A DNA stretch of 64,000 nt from 21-14-0-10-47-8 sp966211795 (GTDB taxonomy: Bacteria > Bdellovibrionota > Bdellovibrionia > Bdellovibrionales > Bdellovibrionaceae): assembly GCA_966211795.1 (NCBI GenBank), contig CBIHNW010000024.1:1-64000 (forward strand), given 5' to 3'. Positions 44,106 to 53,408 of this stretch are shown here, in pieces. The position numbers were made by a program, and so were the translations under genes. Below the pieces are notes generated by a model, which saw only the letters and a list, made by a program, of their open reading frames with translations, was not told the DNA's origin and ran no database searches. Every line of letters begins with the position of its first letter. Position 1 is the stretch's first letter.

Positions 44106-44747
44106 ATGAAAAAGATCGGCGTTCTTCGTTTTCCCGGAACCAATTGCGACCGCGATGTGTTTTCAATGGTCGAAGCCAAAGGGCTTCTGCCGCAGTTTCT
44201 GTGGCACCTCGATCTCTTTGATGCGAAAGAGTACGAAGCTCTTTTGATTCCGGGTGGATTCAGTTACGGAGATTACCTTCGCTCGGGGGCGCTGGCCGCA
44301 CTTTCGCCGGTGATGAAGTCGGTTCGCGAATTTGCCGAACGCGGAGGACCGGTCATGGGAATCTGCAACGGCTTTCAGATTTTGTGTGAAGCGCATCTTT
44401 TACCGGGCGCTTTGGTGAAAAACGAGGGCCGCCGATTTGTCGATGATTGGGTTGAGCTCGAGATGACCCGCACGCATGACGTTTTTGCAAAGGACATCAA
44501 AAAGGGCGAGACATTTAAATTACCGGTGGCGCACGGGGATGGACGATTTTATGCGCCGGCCGATGAGCTCAAGAAAATATTCGATCAGGACTTGGTCTGG
44601 ATGAAATACGTCACCAATCCCAACGGCAGCCTGGCTGATATCGCTGGCGTCATGAATGAAAAACGAAATGTTGTGGGCTTGATGCCGCATCCTGAGCGCG
44701 CGATTGCGGAATGGATGGGCGGCATGGGCGGATGGAGCTTTCTATGA
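44106..44747 (+). CDS. purQ: FGAM synthase glutaminase subunit PurQ
   Basis: PurQ is a class I glutaminase that supplies ammonia to PurL. The 213-residue protein has the start KKIGVLRFPGTNCDRDVF, the nucleophile Cys in PVMGICNGFQILCE, and the His/Glu pair in LMPHPERAI. The stop overlaps the purL start as ATGA. Confidence 0.96.
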   Translation: MKKIGVLRFPGTNCDRDVFSMVEAKGLLPQFLWHLDLFDAKEYEALLIPGGFSYGDYLRSGALAALSPVMKSVREFAERGGPVMGICNGFQILCEAHLLPGALVKNEGRRFVDDWVELEMTRTHDVFAKDIKKGETFKLPVAHGDGRFYAPADELKKIFDQDLVWMKYVTNPNGSLADIAGVMNEKRNVVGLMPHPERAIAEWMGGMGGWSFL

Positions 44748-46912
44748 ATGAAGAACTGAAGAAAAAGCTCAAGGCTTATCGCATCTCCGAATCCGAGTAT
44801 CATAAGATTTGTGAGCTTTTGGGGCGAGAACCCAAAACTGTCGAGTGGGCTTTGTTCTCGGCCTTGTGGAGCGAGCACTGCAGTTACAAAAGTTCGAAAG
44901 TGCATCTGAAAAAATTTGCGCAAACGGTGAATTCAAGCGTCGTCAATGCCAGTGGCGAAAATGCCGGCGTTGTTGATGTGGGATTTGGTGAGCGCATCGC
45001 TTTCAAAATGGAATCTCACAATCACCCAAGTTTTATCGAACCCTATCAGGGCGCGGCGACGGGCGTTGGCGGAATCTTGCGAGATATTTTCACCATGGGG
45101 GCTCGTCCCATCGCGCTGGCGGATTATTTGTGCTTTGGTGAAGAGAAAGCGCCACGCATGCCGGCTTTGGTCGACGGAGTGGTGCGTGGAATCAGTGGCT
45201 ACGGCAACTGCGTCGGTGTGCCGACGGTGACGGGGCAAACGAATTTCAATGCCTCTTACAACCAAAATATTCTGGTCAATGCGATGGCGGTGGGGCTTTT
45301 AAATCCCAAAGATCCGATCGCGCTTTCGGGTGCGAAAGGTGTTGGCAATTGGGTGGTTTATGTCGGCGCGAAAACAGGAAAAGACGGCGTGCACGGGGCG
45401 GCGATGGCGTCAGAGTCTTTTGATGACAATTCCGAGAGCAAAAAGCCCAACGTGCAGATCGGTGATCCGTATTTTGAAAAGCTCTTGATCGAATCTTGTC
45501 TCGAAGTCATTCAAGAAGGCTTGGTCGTGAGCATTCAGGATATGGGTGCGGCCGGATTGACCAGCTCCAGTTTTGAAATGGCTTCGAAGGGTGGGCTTGG
45601 GATGGAGATGCATCTCGACCTTGTTCCGCTGCGCGATTCCAGCATGACGCCTGAAGAAATTCTTCTTTCTGAATCCCAAGAGCGCATGTTGCTCATTTGC
45701 GAGCCCGGAAAATATGATTTGATCCAAAAGCGATTCTCACGTTGGGGATTGGATGCCCAGAAAATCGGGCAGGTGATTTCGGATAAACGCGTGAAGCTTT
45801 TCTGGAAAGAGGAGGTCTTGACGGATCTTGACCCTGATCTCTTGGTGGAGAACGCGCCGGTTTACAATCGTGAATTTAAGGCGTGGGATTTTCCGCGACG
45901 AAAGGATTCTCTCGCAACCAAGCGAATCCAGGCGAGCGAGCTGCATCACTTGATTTTGCAAAATATCACTTCGGTTCAAGGTGGCAGTCGCAAGGCGATT
46001 TACCGTCAGTACGATCAGCGAGTGGGCGCTCGAACGGCAGCCGGTGCGGACGAGTCCGATGTGGCGATGATTCGCTTGCCGTCGGGTCGGGGCCTGGCGA
46101 TCGCGGTGGGCTGCCGGCCTGAAATCATGAAGATCGATGCACGTCTGGGCGCTTTGGATGCGGTGGCGTATCCGGCTTTGCAGATGGCCGCCAAGGGAGC
46201 GAAAGCCTGTGCGGTGACAGATTGTTTGAATTTTGGAAATCCGGAAAAGTCCGAAATTATGTCAGAGTTCGTCGCTGCGGTCGATGCGATCACCGAGATC
46301 TCGCGAAAATTGCAGACCCCGGTCATCAGTGGTAACGTGAGCTTCTACAATGAAACCCAAGGAGCCAACATCATCTCCACGCCGGCGACCGGATTGATCG
46401 GTGTTCGTGAATCGGTCGAAGCTTTGCCGAAGGATTATTTCACGAGTGATGCGCAAGTGGTGTTTTCATTGAAGCTTCAGATGAGCGAGCTGGATCTGAA
46501 GGCGCAGCAGTTTTCGGGCGAGCCGGTGATAGATAAGATTCAGGCCCTGCAGAATCTTTTGCTGGAAATGGAATCGGCCAAGCTTTTCTCGGCCTCGCAA
46601 ATGGTGGGGCTTGGGGGGTTGGCGGTGACGCTTGCGAAAATGAGTCTGCATCAGGGAATCGGCTTTTCGTCGAATCTTTCAACCGAGTCCGTAAACTGGG
46701 CAGGGGATGGTTTGTACCAAGTGGTCTTGGTGACGGATCGACCGCAAGAGCTTGAAAGTTTCTTGAACGAGAAGGCGCGAATGCCAAGCGGTTTCGAGTG
46801 GACCGAGTTGGGCTCAACGGGCGGCGAAGTCGTGAAGTTTGGAAATGATGTGCAGCTACCGGTTACCAGTTTGCAGCAGAGATCGCAAACGGGACTTGAT
46901 TCTGTCATTTAA
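44744..46912 (+). CDS. purL: FGAM synthase large subunit PurL (short type)
   Basis: The 722-residue PurL is the small form that works with PurS and PurQ rather than the 1,300-residue fused form. It uses ATP and ammonia to make FGAM. Motifs include ALWSEHCSYKSSK, KMESHNHPSFIEPYQGAATG, VPTVTGQTNFN and the AIRS-like repeats TAAGADESDVAMIRL and CAVTDCLNFGNPE. The ATG at 44744 is inside the end of purQ; an ATG at 44711 is upstream and less likely. Confidence 0.97.
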   Translation: MNEELKKKLKAYRISESEYHKICELLGREPKTVEWALFSALWSEHCSYKSSKVHLKKFAQTVNSSVVNASGENAGVVDVGFGERIAFKMESHNHPSFIEPYQGAATGVGGILRDIFTMGARPIALADYLCFGEEKAPRMPALVDGVVRGISGYGNCVGVPTVTGQTNFNASYNQNILVNAMAVGLLNPKDPIALSGAKGVGNWVVYVGAKTGKDGVHGAAMASESFDDNSESKKPNVQIGDPYFEKLLIESCLEVIQEGLVVSIQDMGAAGLTSSSFEMASKGGLGMEMHLDLVPLRDSSMTPEEILLSESQERMLLICEPGKYDLIQKRFSRWGLDAQKIGQVISDKRVKLFWKEEVLTDLDPDLLVENAPVYNREFKAWDFPRRKDSLATKRIQASELHHLILQNITSVQGGSRKAIYRQYDQRVGARTAAGADESDVAMIRLPSGRGLAIAVGCRPEIMKIDARLGALDAVAYPALQMAAKGAKACAVTDCLNFGNPEKSEIMSEFVAAVDAITEISRKLQTPVISGNVSFYNETQGANIISTPATGLIGVRESVEALPKDYFTSDAQVVFSLKLQMSELDLKAQQFSGEPVIDKIQALQNLLLEMESAKLFSASQMVGLGGLAVTLAKMSLHQGIGFSSNLSTESVNWAGDGLYQVVLVTDRPQELESFLNEKARMPSGFEWTELGSTGGEVVKFGNDVQLPVTSLQQRSQTGLDSVI

Positions 46913-46930
46913 TAGAAACGAGTGGATGAG

Positions 46931-48352
46931 ATGGCTTGGAAAGAAGAGTGCGGAGTTTTTGGGATCTGGAATCATGCCGATGCTTCGCGCTTGGCGTATC
47001 TCGGTCTCTTTGCCATGCAACATCGCGGACAAGAGTCGGCCGGCATCACGTCACTGACCGATTCCGGAGTGCAGCTTCATTACAAAGGCTTGGGTCTGGT
47101 GGGGGATGTCTTTCAAGAAGAGCAGCTTGCCCAACTGCAAGGACGTCATGCCATTGGACATGTTCGGTACTCGACCACCGGACAAAATCTTTTGACCAAC
47201 GCTCAGCCCTTAAGCGCTAATCTTTTATCGGGTCCGGTCTCGGTTGCGCACAATGGAAATATCGTCAACACGAACTCCTTGAAAAAAAACCTGCAAACCC
47301 AAGGCGCTATTTTTCAAGGCACCAACGACACCGAAATTTTATTGCATCTCATTTCTCGCCATCCCAGCAACCAGATCGTCGATTGTTTAAAAGACAGTCT
47401 GGTGCAAATCGTTGGCGCCTACAGTTTCGTCATTCTCACGCATGATCGCATGCTGGCCATGCGTGATCCGCAGGGCTTCAGGCCGCTGGTCTTAGGAAAA
47501 AAACAAAACGAAAAAGGCGAGTGGGCCAGCGTGGTTGCGAGCGAAACCTGCGCTTTGGATTTAATCGGCGCGCAGTACGTGCGCGAAATTGAGCCCGGGG
47601 AAATGTACTGGGTCGATGCGGGCGGCGAGCATTCGATTCGCTTTGCGCCCAAGGTGCAAGCAGCCCGCTGTGTTTTTGAGCATGTCTATTTCTCGCGACC
47701 GGATTCGGTGGTCTTTGGGCATTCGGTCTACGAAACGCGAAAACAATTTGGGCGCTGGTTGGCGCGCGAGACGTCGGTGTCGGCGGATTTGGTGATTCCG
47801 GTGCCGGATGGGGGTGTTCCGGCAGCGATCGGTTACGCCAGCGAAAGTGGAATTCCGTTCGAGTTCGGCATCATCCGCAACCATTACGTGGGTCGGACTT
47901 TTATTCAGCCGCAGCAATCGATTCGAAGCTTTGGGGTCAAAATTAAATTAAATCCGCAAGCGGCCGTCTTGTCTGGCAAAAGAGTGATCGTGGTCGACGA
48001 TTCTTTGGTGCGCGGAACCACCAGCCAAAAAATCATCGCCCTGGTTCGGCAAGCCGGCGCCAAAGAGGTGCATCTGCGCATCGCCAGCCCACCAACTGTG
48101 GGGCCATGCTACTACGGCGTTGACACTCCACAAAAAAAGCAGCTGATTGCCGCCGAGCAGAGTTTGGAAGAGATCAGGCAGTTTGTCGGGGCGGATTCTT
48201 TGTCGTACCTGTCATTGGAAGGATTGTTCGGAGCCTTGGGCGAGGTGCCGGCTCCTGAGAAAAAATCTTTCTGTGCCGCTTGCTTCGATCACAAATATCC
48301 GACACCCTTATTTGATGACATCCAAAACGAATTCTCCTCTCAAGGCCGGTGA
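46931..48352 (+). CDS. purF: Amidophosphoribosyltransferase (FeS-type PurF)
   Basis: PurF starts purine synthesis by making phosphoribosylamine from PRPP and glutamine. The 473-residue protein begins with a very short propeptide (MAWKEE) before the catalytic Cys of ECGVFGIWNHAD, so that Cys becomes the N-terminal nucleophile after processing. The PRPP loop is VIVVDDSLVRGTTS. Four Cys match the cluster ligands of the B. subtilis type: ARCVFEHVYF, GPCYYGVDT and CAACF near the end (two). The enzyme should be oxygen-sensitive. The ATG at 46931 is chosen over the GTG at 46922. It overlaps the next gene by 38 bases. Confidence 0.95.
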   Translation: MAWKEECGVFGIWNHADASRLAYLGLFAMQHRGQESAGITSLTDSGVQLHYKGLGLVGDVFQEEQLAQLQGRHAIGHVRYSTTGQNLLTNAQPLSANLLSGPVSVAHNGNIVNTNSLKKNLQTQGAIFQGTNDTEILLHLISRHPSNQIVDCLKDSLVQIVGAYSFVILTHDRMLAMRDPQGFRPLVLGKKQNEKGEWASVVASETCALDLIGAQYVREIEPGEMYWVDAGGEHSIRFAPKVQAARCVFEHVYFSRPDSVVFGHSVYETRKQFGRWLARETSVSADLVIPVPDGGVPAAIGYASESGIPFEFGIIRNHYVGRTFIQPQQSIRSFGVKIKLNPQAAVLSGKRVIVVDDSLVRGTTSQKIIALVRQAGAKEVHLRIASPPTVGPCYYGVDTPQKKQLIAAEQSLEEIRQFVGADSLSYLSLEGLFGALGEVPAPEKKSFCAACFDHKYPTPLFDDIQNEFSSQGR

Positions 48353-49265
48353 TCTGGTTGATATCGTATCACCTGGATCAGGCTCGCGTCCGGAAGACGT
48401 CGAGCTGTGTTTAGATCTTTTGCACAGCTGGGGTTTGAAAACCCGCCTGCCGAAAGAGACTTTTGCCAAGCATCCCTTTCATTCAAACGAAGACAGTGTT
48501 CGTCTGAAACTTTTAAAGAACGCTTTAAACGCCAAAGATTCCAAGGCGATTTGGTGTTTGCGTGGTGGCTACGGCGCCAATCGCTTGATGCCGGATCTGT
48601 GGAAAATGAAAGCACCCACGACGCCTAAAATGATGATCGGTTACAGCGACATCACTTCGATTCATCTCTTGCTGCAAAAATGGAAGTGGCCATCCTATCA
48701 CGGTCCTTTGCTGGAGACTTTGGTTTCAGGACGCCTGAAGGCCGAGCAGATTGAAGAGTGCCGGCAGGTGATTTTTGGCGAGAAGACGTCTTGCGAATTT
48801 CGCTTAAAGGCCTTGAATTTGAAAGCGCAGAAATTGAAATCCCTCAAAGCTTCCGTCGTCGGCGGAAATTTGGTTGTATTGCAAAGTGCGCTGGGCACAA
48901 ACTATGCGCCATCATTTTCGGGGAAAATTCTCGCTCTCGAAGAGGTCGGGGAGCGTGGCTACCGCATTGACCGCATGCTGGAGCACCTGAAGCAAAGCAA
49001 GAGCTTGAATGGCTGCAAGGCCGTGATCTTTGGGGATTTTCTTTTTGGGGATGAACGAGACGGGGCGAATTTTGTTGCCTACGCCGTCGAGCAGTTTGCC
49101 AAGCAAAATGAGATTGCTTGTTTTTCCGGTCTTGAAATCGGACACGGCGAGAACAATCGAATGCTGACTTTCGGGCCGCTTGCAAGGCTTGAGAAAAATA
49201 GCCTGGTGGTGCCAACCGGCATCGCTCAGGAAAAACCGAAAACTAAGAAAAAGGCGCAGCGATGA
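48315..49265 (+). CDS. LD-carboxypeptidase (peptidase S66 family)
   Basis: S66 enzymes cut the terminal D-Ala from murein tetrapeptides in the cytoplasm, as LdcA does. The 316-residue protein has IWCLRGGYGANRLMPDL, the nucleophile Ser111 in MIGYSDITSIH, ALEEVGERGYRIDRML with the Glu and GHGENNRM with the His. No signal peptide is seen, so it acts inside. The ATG at 48315 overlaps the end of purF by 38 bases; the frame is also open upstream within purF. It is followed with a four-base overlap by the hydrolase gene. Confidence 0.9.
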   Translation: MTSKTNSPLKAGDLVDIVSPGSGSRPEDVELCLDLLHSWGLKTRLPKETFAKHPFHSNEDSVRLKLLKNALNAKDSKAIWCLRGGYGANRLMPDLWKMKAPTTPKMMIGYSDITSIHLLLQKWKWPSYHGPLLETLVSGRLKAEQIEECRQVIFGEKTSCEFRLKALNLKAQKLKSLKASVVGGNLVVLQSALGTNYAPSFSGKILALEEVGERGYRIDRMLEHLKQSKSLNGCKAVIFGDFLFGDERDGANFVAYAVEQFAKQNEIACFSGLEIGHGENNRMLTFGPLARLEKNSLVVPTGIAQEKPKTKKKAQR

Positions 49266-50317
49266 GTCTTTCATCATTTGAACTGAAATTAAAAAAGCAG
49301 ATCGAAAAAGTCATTCCGGGTGTAACCCCGGGGGTGCAGATCCAGGTTCACCAAACCGGCAAAAAAATATGCGATATTTCCGTCGGTGAAACCTATGCCT
49401 ATTACGATCTGGCCAGTCTCACCAAAATCATTTTCACGGTCCAGGCCATGATGAAGGCCTACGAAGAAGGCTTGTGGAATCTCAAATCCAAGGTCAAAGA
49501 TTTTTGTCCGTGGTTCGTGCATGACCAAGTGCTGATCGTGGATTGCCTCACCCACTCGTCGGGTCTTTTGTGGTGGATGCCGCTGTACCAGAAGCTTGAT
49601 TTAAATTCCTCGCGCATCAATCGTTGGACCGAAGGGGCGCGCATCATTCGCGAGCTCCAGCTGGAAAAGCAAGACACCAGCGTTTATTCGGATGTGGGAT
49701 TTATCGTGCTCGGGCACGTGCTGGAAAACCTGTACTCGCTGCCGCTGATCGAAATCTGGAATCGTTTGAAAGAAGACATTTATCCGCGTACGACTTTGGA
49801 TTTTCACCCGGAAAATCTCGCGCCGCACGCCTTGAAATTGTACGCTCCGACCGAGCGATGTCAGTGGCGACAAAAGACCATCCAGGGCGAGGTGCATGAC
49901 GACAACACCTGGGCGCTGGGCGGAGTTTCGGCGCACGCGGGACTTTTTGGCAGCATCGACGATGTCGGTTGGTTCGCTTTATTTCTGCGATCGACGCTGA
50001 AGGGTTACGCCAAGACCATGGTGAAACCAAAAACTGCACAGCTCTTTGCGACCCGGGCCCGGGCGCACGGCAAAGGCGATTGGGCGATGGGCTACATGAT
50101 GCCGACGGTGGGCTCGTCCAGCAGTGGTCAGTATTTTTCAACGGCCAGTATTGGACACACGGGATTCACCGGAACTTCGATGTGGTACGACCCGGTTCAG
50201 GATTTGAGTGTGTCGATTTTAAGCAATCGCGTTTTTTACGGAAGAGAAAACAAAGAATTCGCGGGCCTTCGTCCGCAGATTCACAACTGGATTATCGAAG
50301 GATTGAAACGAACATGA
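49262..50317 (+). CDS. Beta-lactamase-fold serine hydrolase (class C / DD-peptidase-like)
   Basis: The 351-residue protein has SLTK (Ser52-Lys55) as the SxxK motif, YSD near 141 as the YxN-type motif, and HTG near 294 in IGHTGFTGTSMW as the third box. These suit esterases, DD-peptidases and amidase-like enzymes of this fold, so beta-lactam hydrolysis should not be assumed. There is no signal peptide. Between an LD-carboxypeptidase and mpl it could act on murein peptides inside the cell, by inference. The start overlaps the previous stop as ATGA. Confidence 0.85.
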   Translation: MSLSSFELKLKKQIEKVIPGVTPGVQIQVHQTGKKICDISVGETYAYYDLASLTKIIFTVQAMMKAYEEGLWNLKSKVKDFCPWFVHDQVLIVDCLTHSSGLLWWMPLYQKLDLNSSRINRWTEGARIIRELQLEKQDTSVYSDVGFIVLGHVLENLYSLPLIEIWNRLKEDIYPRTTLDFHPENLAPHALKLYAPTERCQWRQKTIQGEVHDDNTWALGGVSAHAGLFGSIDDVGWFALFLRSTLKGYAKTMVKPKTAQLFATRARAHGKGDWAMGYMMPTVGSSSSGQYFSTASIGHTGFTGTSMWYDPVQDLSVSILSNRVFYGRENKEFAGLRPQIHNWIIEGLKRT

Positions 50318-51723
50318 ATCTGAAACCTGGAAGCCACATTCATCTGATGGGAATTTGCGGAACCGCCATGGCAAGCCTTGCGGGTTTGTTGAAGGATCGT
50401 GGTTATAAAATCACGGGCAGCGACCAAAACCCTTACCCGCCCATGTCGACACAGCTTGAAGGTTTGGGAATCCAGATTCAGAAAGGTTACCGCAAGGAAA
50501 ACCTTCATCCCAAGCCAGACTTTGTCATCGTCGGTAATGTCATTTCCGCCAGCAACGAGGAAGCGCAAGAGCTCGTTAAGCTTGAAATTCCCTACACGTC
50601 GCTACCGAAAGCGATGGGCGAATTTATCATCGAAAAACGCCAAAGCATTTGCATCAGCGGCACCCACGGAAAAACGACGACGACTTCGATGATGGCCTGG
50701 GTGGCGCAGTGTTTGGGTGTGGATCCCGGATTTCTGATCGGCGGGATCGCGAAAAATTTTTCCAAATCTTTTCAGAATCCAAAGGGAAATTTCTTTGTCA
50801 TCGAAGGCGACGAATACGATACGGCATTTTTCGACAAGGTCCCAAAATTCGTGCACTATCGTCCGCGTCACGTGATTTTCACGAGCTGCGAATTTGATCA
50901 TGCCGACATCTACAAAGACCTGCAGGCAGTGAAGGATGCTTTCACGAGCCTGATGAAGCTTGTCCCGAACGATGGCACCTTGCTCGCTTGCGCGGAAGAA
51001 GCCAATGTCATGGAGCTTCGTGGCCAATGCAAGGCGCAGAAAAATTACACCTACGGCCTTCGCAAAGGCGATTACCAGGCGCACGTGCAAAAGGTGAGTG
51101 AGAGTGGAACTGACTTTACGGTGCAGTTTCAAGGCAAGGATCTGGGATCCTTTCACGTGACCCTGACGGGTGATTACAATGTTCTCAACACCGTGGCCGT
51201 CGTCGGTCTTTCGCACCAGCTGGGCTGGGATCTGGCGAAGGTGAGATCAGCCCTGCAAAGCTTTGAGGGTGTGAAGCGTCGCCAAGAAGTTTTGGGCGAG
51301 CCCCAAGGCATTCTGGTGATCGAAGATTTCGCACATCACCCGACCGCTGTCCGCGAGACGGTGAAGGGAATTAAATCCAAATACAAAGGCCGCAAAGTGT
51401 TTGGCGTGTTCGAGCCACGCTCGGCGACCTCGCGCCGAAAAGTTTTTCAGAAAGATTACGTCGAAGCCTTTCAGGAATGCGACGAGATTTTGCTCGCCAA
51501 AGCTTTCGATCAAACTAAGATCGATTCCGAAAATCGCTTTTCCAGCGAAGAGCTGATCGCCGATCTCAAAGCCGGCGGCAAATCCGCCCACGTCTATGAC
51601 GGCGCCGACGCCATCGTCGTCGATCTCAAGGCGAAGGCCCGCAAAGGGGATTTGATTTTGATCATGAGCAATGGCGGCTTTGATAACATCTACCAAAAAC
51701 TGCTGACGGCACTGTCGAAATGA
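50314..51723 (+). CDS. mpl: UDP-N-acetylmuramate:tripeptide ligase Mpl
   Basis: Mpl joins recycled L-Ala-gamma-D-Glu-meso-DAP tripeptide directly to UDP-MurNAc. The 469-residue protein is a Mur ligase: GSHIHLMGICGTAMASLAGL, ATP loop ICISGTHGKTTTTSMMAW, VIEGDEYDTAFFDK and FEPRSATSRRKVF. The EGDEYDTAFFDK form is the Mpl branch rather than MurC. The ATG at 50314 overlaps the hydrolase stop as ATGA. Together with the previous two genes it makes a murein-recycling set. A terminator follows. Confidence 0.93.
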   Translation: MNLKPGSHIHLMGICGTAMASLAGLLKDRGYKITGSDQNPYPPMSTQLEGLGIQIQKGYRKENLHPKPDFVIVGNVISASNEEAQELVKLEIPYTSLPKAMGEFIIEKRQSICISGTHGKTTTTSMMAWVAQCLGVDPGFLIGGIAKNFSKSFQNPKGNFFVIEGDEYDTAFFDKVPKFVHYRPRHVIFTSCEFDHADIYKDLQAVKDAFTSLMKLVPNDGTLLACAEEANVMELRGQCKAQKNYTYGLRKGDYQAHVQKVSESGTDFTVQFQGKDLGSFHVTLTGDYNVLNTVAVVGLSHQLGWDLAKVRSALQSFEGVKRRQEVLGEPQGILVIEDFAHHPTAVRETVKGIKSKYKGRKVFGVFEPRSATSRRKVFQKDYVEAFQECDEILLAKAFDQTKIDSENRFSSEELIADLKAGGKSAHVYDGADAIVVDLKAKARKGDLILIMSNGGFDNIYQKLLTALSK

Positions 51724-51742
51724 TTCAGGAATTCTCATGAAT

Positions 51743-51775
51743 CTCGGGGTGAGACGCTCATGCACCCCGAGTTTT
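51743..51775 (+). terminator. Terminator after mpl, end of the purine/murein run
   Basis: CTCGGGGTG (51743-51751) pairs with CACCCCGAG (51763-51771) over an 11-base loop, followed by TTTT. This is the first good terminator after purM, so the whole run may be one transcript. Confidence 0.8.
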
Positions 51776-51873
51776 GATTTATGAGATGGCTTCTGGAAAA
51801 AACCTTCAAGAGTCTCATTGCTTGCCTTCTGGTGACCGATAGAGATCTTCATTCTTTCAGAGACGAGGATTTT

Positions 51874-53331
51874 ATGGCCATTCTCAGAATGGGCTCAACG
51901 GGTCTACGTGGGAAGCTCCTTTTTTTAGGCATCATTCCGGTGGCGGCAATTTTCTTGATGCTCTTTTTCTCGAATCGATCGATTTCGATATTGGAAGAGA
52001 AGTTGAATTTTGCCTACCAGGTGCGAACGAAGCTGATTGTGCAAGCGGGTAACATGTCCGGTTCGATCCACGCCATCGGTCGCTGGCTCTGGATCGTCAA
52101 TGGCTTTGCGGGGCATCCGGAAAAGCAGTCGATATTTTTGGCCAAGGCCACAAAGGAAATTGAATCATTTGAAAGAGCCAAGGCAGACTACATCCGGATG
52201 CCAAGAGCCGAAAGCGTCCAAACAGAGTTCGCGAAAATTGAGGAGCTTTGGCCAAAGGCCAAAGACGCCGCCCTGCGGGCTTCCGCGCTGTTTGCGAAAA
52301 ACACCCCCGATGACGGGGTGGCAGCTAAAAATGTGTTGATGACGGACCTTGTGAAAAATTTGGTGCCGATGACGGATGCTTTCAACTTGATTGCGCAGAG
52401 CATGGACGCAATTTTAGAAAAAGAAATCACCGACACGGCCGAACAAGTTGCCCACGCAAAATTGATTCTTGCAATATCCAGCGCATTTGTCGGCGTGCTG
52501 ACGCTTTTGTTTGCGGTTGTTTTAGGGATGCATCTGACCAAGGAATTTTCAAAGATTGGCCAATCTATTGGCGAGGCCGCCAAAGACACTTCGTCGGCAA
52601 GTCTCCATTTATCAACGGCCAGTCAGGCCCTTTCAACGGGCGCCTCCCGGGCCGCTGCCTCGTTAGAGGAAACGGTTGCCTCTCTGGAAGAACTGAATGG
52701 GATGGTAAAGCTCAACTCGGAGCACGCACACCACGCGGAAAGTTTGTCGGATTTATCTCAGCGCGCGGCGTTTATAGGACAGCGCGAAGTCGCGGATTTG
52801 ATCCACGCGATCGGAGATTTGGCGCAAAGCTCAAGAAGGATTGAAGACATCACCAAATTAATCGAAGACATTTCCTTTCAAACCAATCTGCTCGCTCTGA
52901 ACGCCGCGGTCGAGGCCGCCCGAGCGGGTGAGCAAGGAAGAGGCTTTGCGGTCGTCGCCGAAGCGGTGCGGGCATTGGCGCAAAAATCCGCGGGGGCCGC
53001 CAAGGACATTTCGACATTGATTCAGGATAATGTTTTAAGGACCACGAAAAGCGTCGGCATTGCCAGGAAAAGCGGCGATGTGCTGACGGATATAGTCTTA
53101 TCGGTTCAAAAAGTTTCGGTGCTCAATCAGGAGATTTCGAAAGCCAGTCACGAACAAGCCAGCGGTCTGTCCCAAATCAACACGGCCATGAATCAAATTG
53201 ACCGCACCACCCAAGAAAATGCGGCCGCATCCGAAGAAGTGGCGGCTAACTCTGAAGAGATGGCAGGTCAGGCCGGGCAACTGGCACGCTTGGCTGAGCG
53301 CTTAAATATTTTGATTCACGGAAGGACTTGA
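51874..53331 (+). CDS. Methyl-accepting chemotaxis protein
   Basis: This 485-residue chemoreceptor has a TM helix near 15-37, a periplasmic helical sensor of about 165 residues, and a second TM near 205-230 (SSAFVGVLTLLFAVVLGMHL). The signalling tip is clear: IEDISFQTNLLALNAAVEAA and GFAVVAEAVRALAQKSA. Only a short segment separates TM2 from the signalling coil, and I do not see a full HAMP domain. The C-terminus has no pentapeptide for CheR. The ATG at 51874 with GAGG is preferred over the ATG at 51781. Confidence 0.9.
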   Translation: MAILRMGSTGLRGKLLFLGIIPVAAIFLMLFFSNRSISILEEKLNFAYQVRTKLIVQAGNMSGSIHAIGRWLWIVNGFAGHPEKQSIFLAKATKEIESFERAKADYIRMPRAESVQTEFAKIEELWPKAKDAALRASALFAKNTPDDGVAAKNVLMTDLVKNLVPMTDAFNLIAQSMDAILEKEITDTAEQVAHAKLILAISSAFVGVLTLLFAVVLGMHLTKEFSKIGQSIGEAAKDTSSASLHLSTASQALSTGASRAAASLEETVASLEELNGMVKLNSEHAHHAESLSDLSQRAAFIGQREVADLIHAIGDLAQSSRRIEDITKLIEDISFQTNLLALNAAVEAARAGEQGRGFAVVAEAVRALAQKSAGAAKDISTLIQDNVLRTTKSVGIARKSGDVLTDIVLSVQKVSVLNQEISKASHEQASGLSQINTAMNQIDRTTQENAAASEEVAANSEEMAGQAGQLARLAERLNILIHGRT

Positions 53332-53408
53332 ACCCTGCTTGCTTGCAAGCCAGGTTGGAACAGACGGCCGGGTCCTCGCCAACGCGCGGGGTGGAGCCGA
53401 GGTGGCGA

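Noticed and set aside
49262..50317. Calling the hydrolase a beta-lactamase resistance gene
   Set aside because: The SxxK, YxN-like and HTG boxes are shared with esterases and DD-peptidases. There is no signal peptide, and the neighbours point to murein metabolism.
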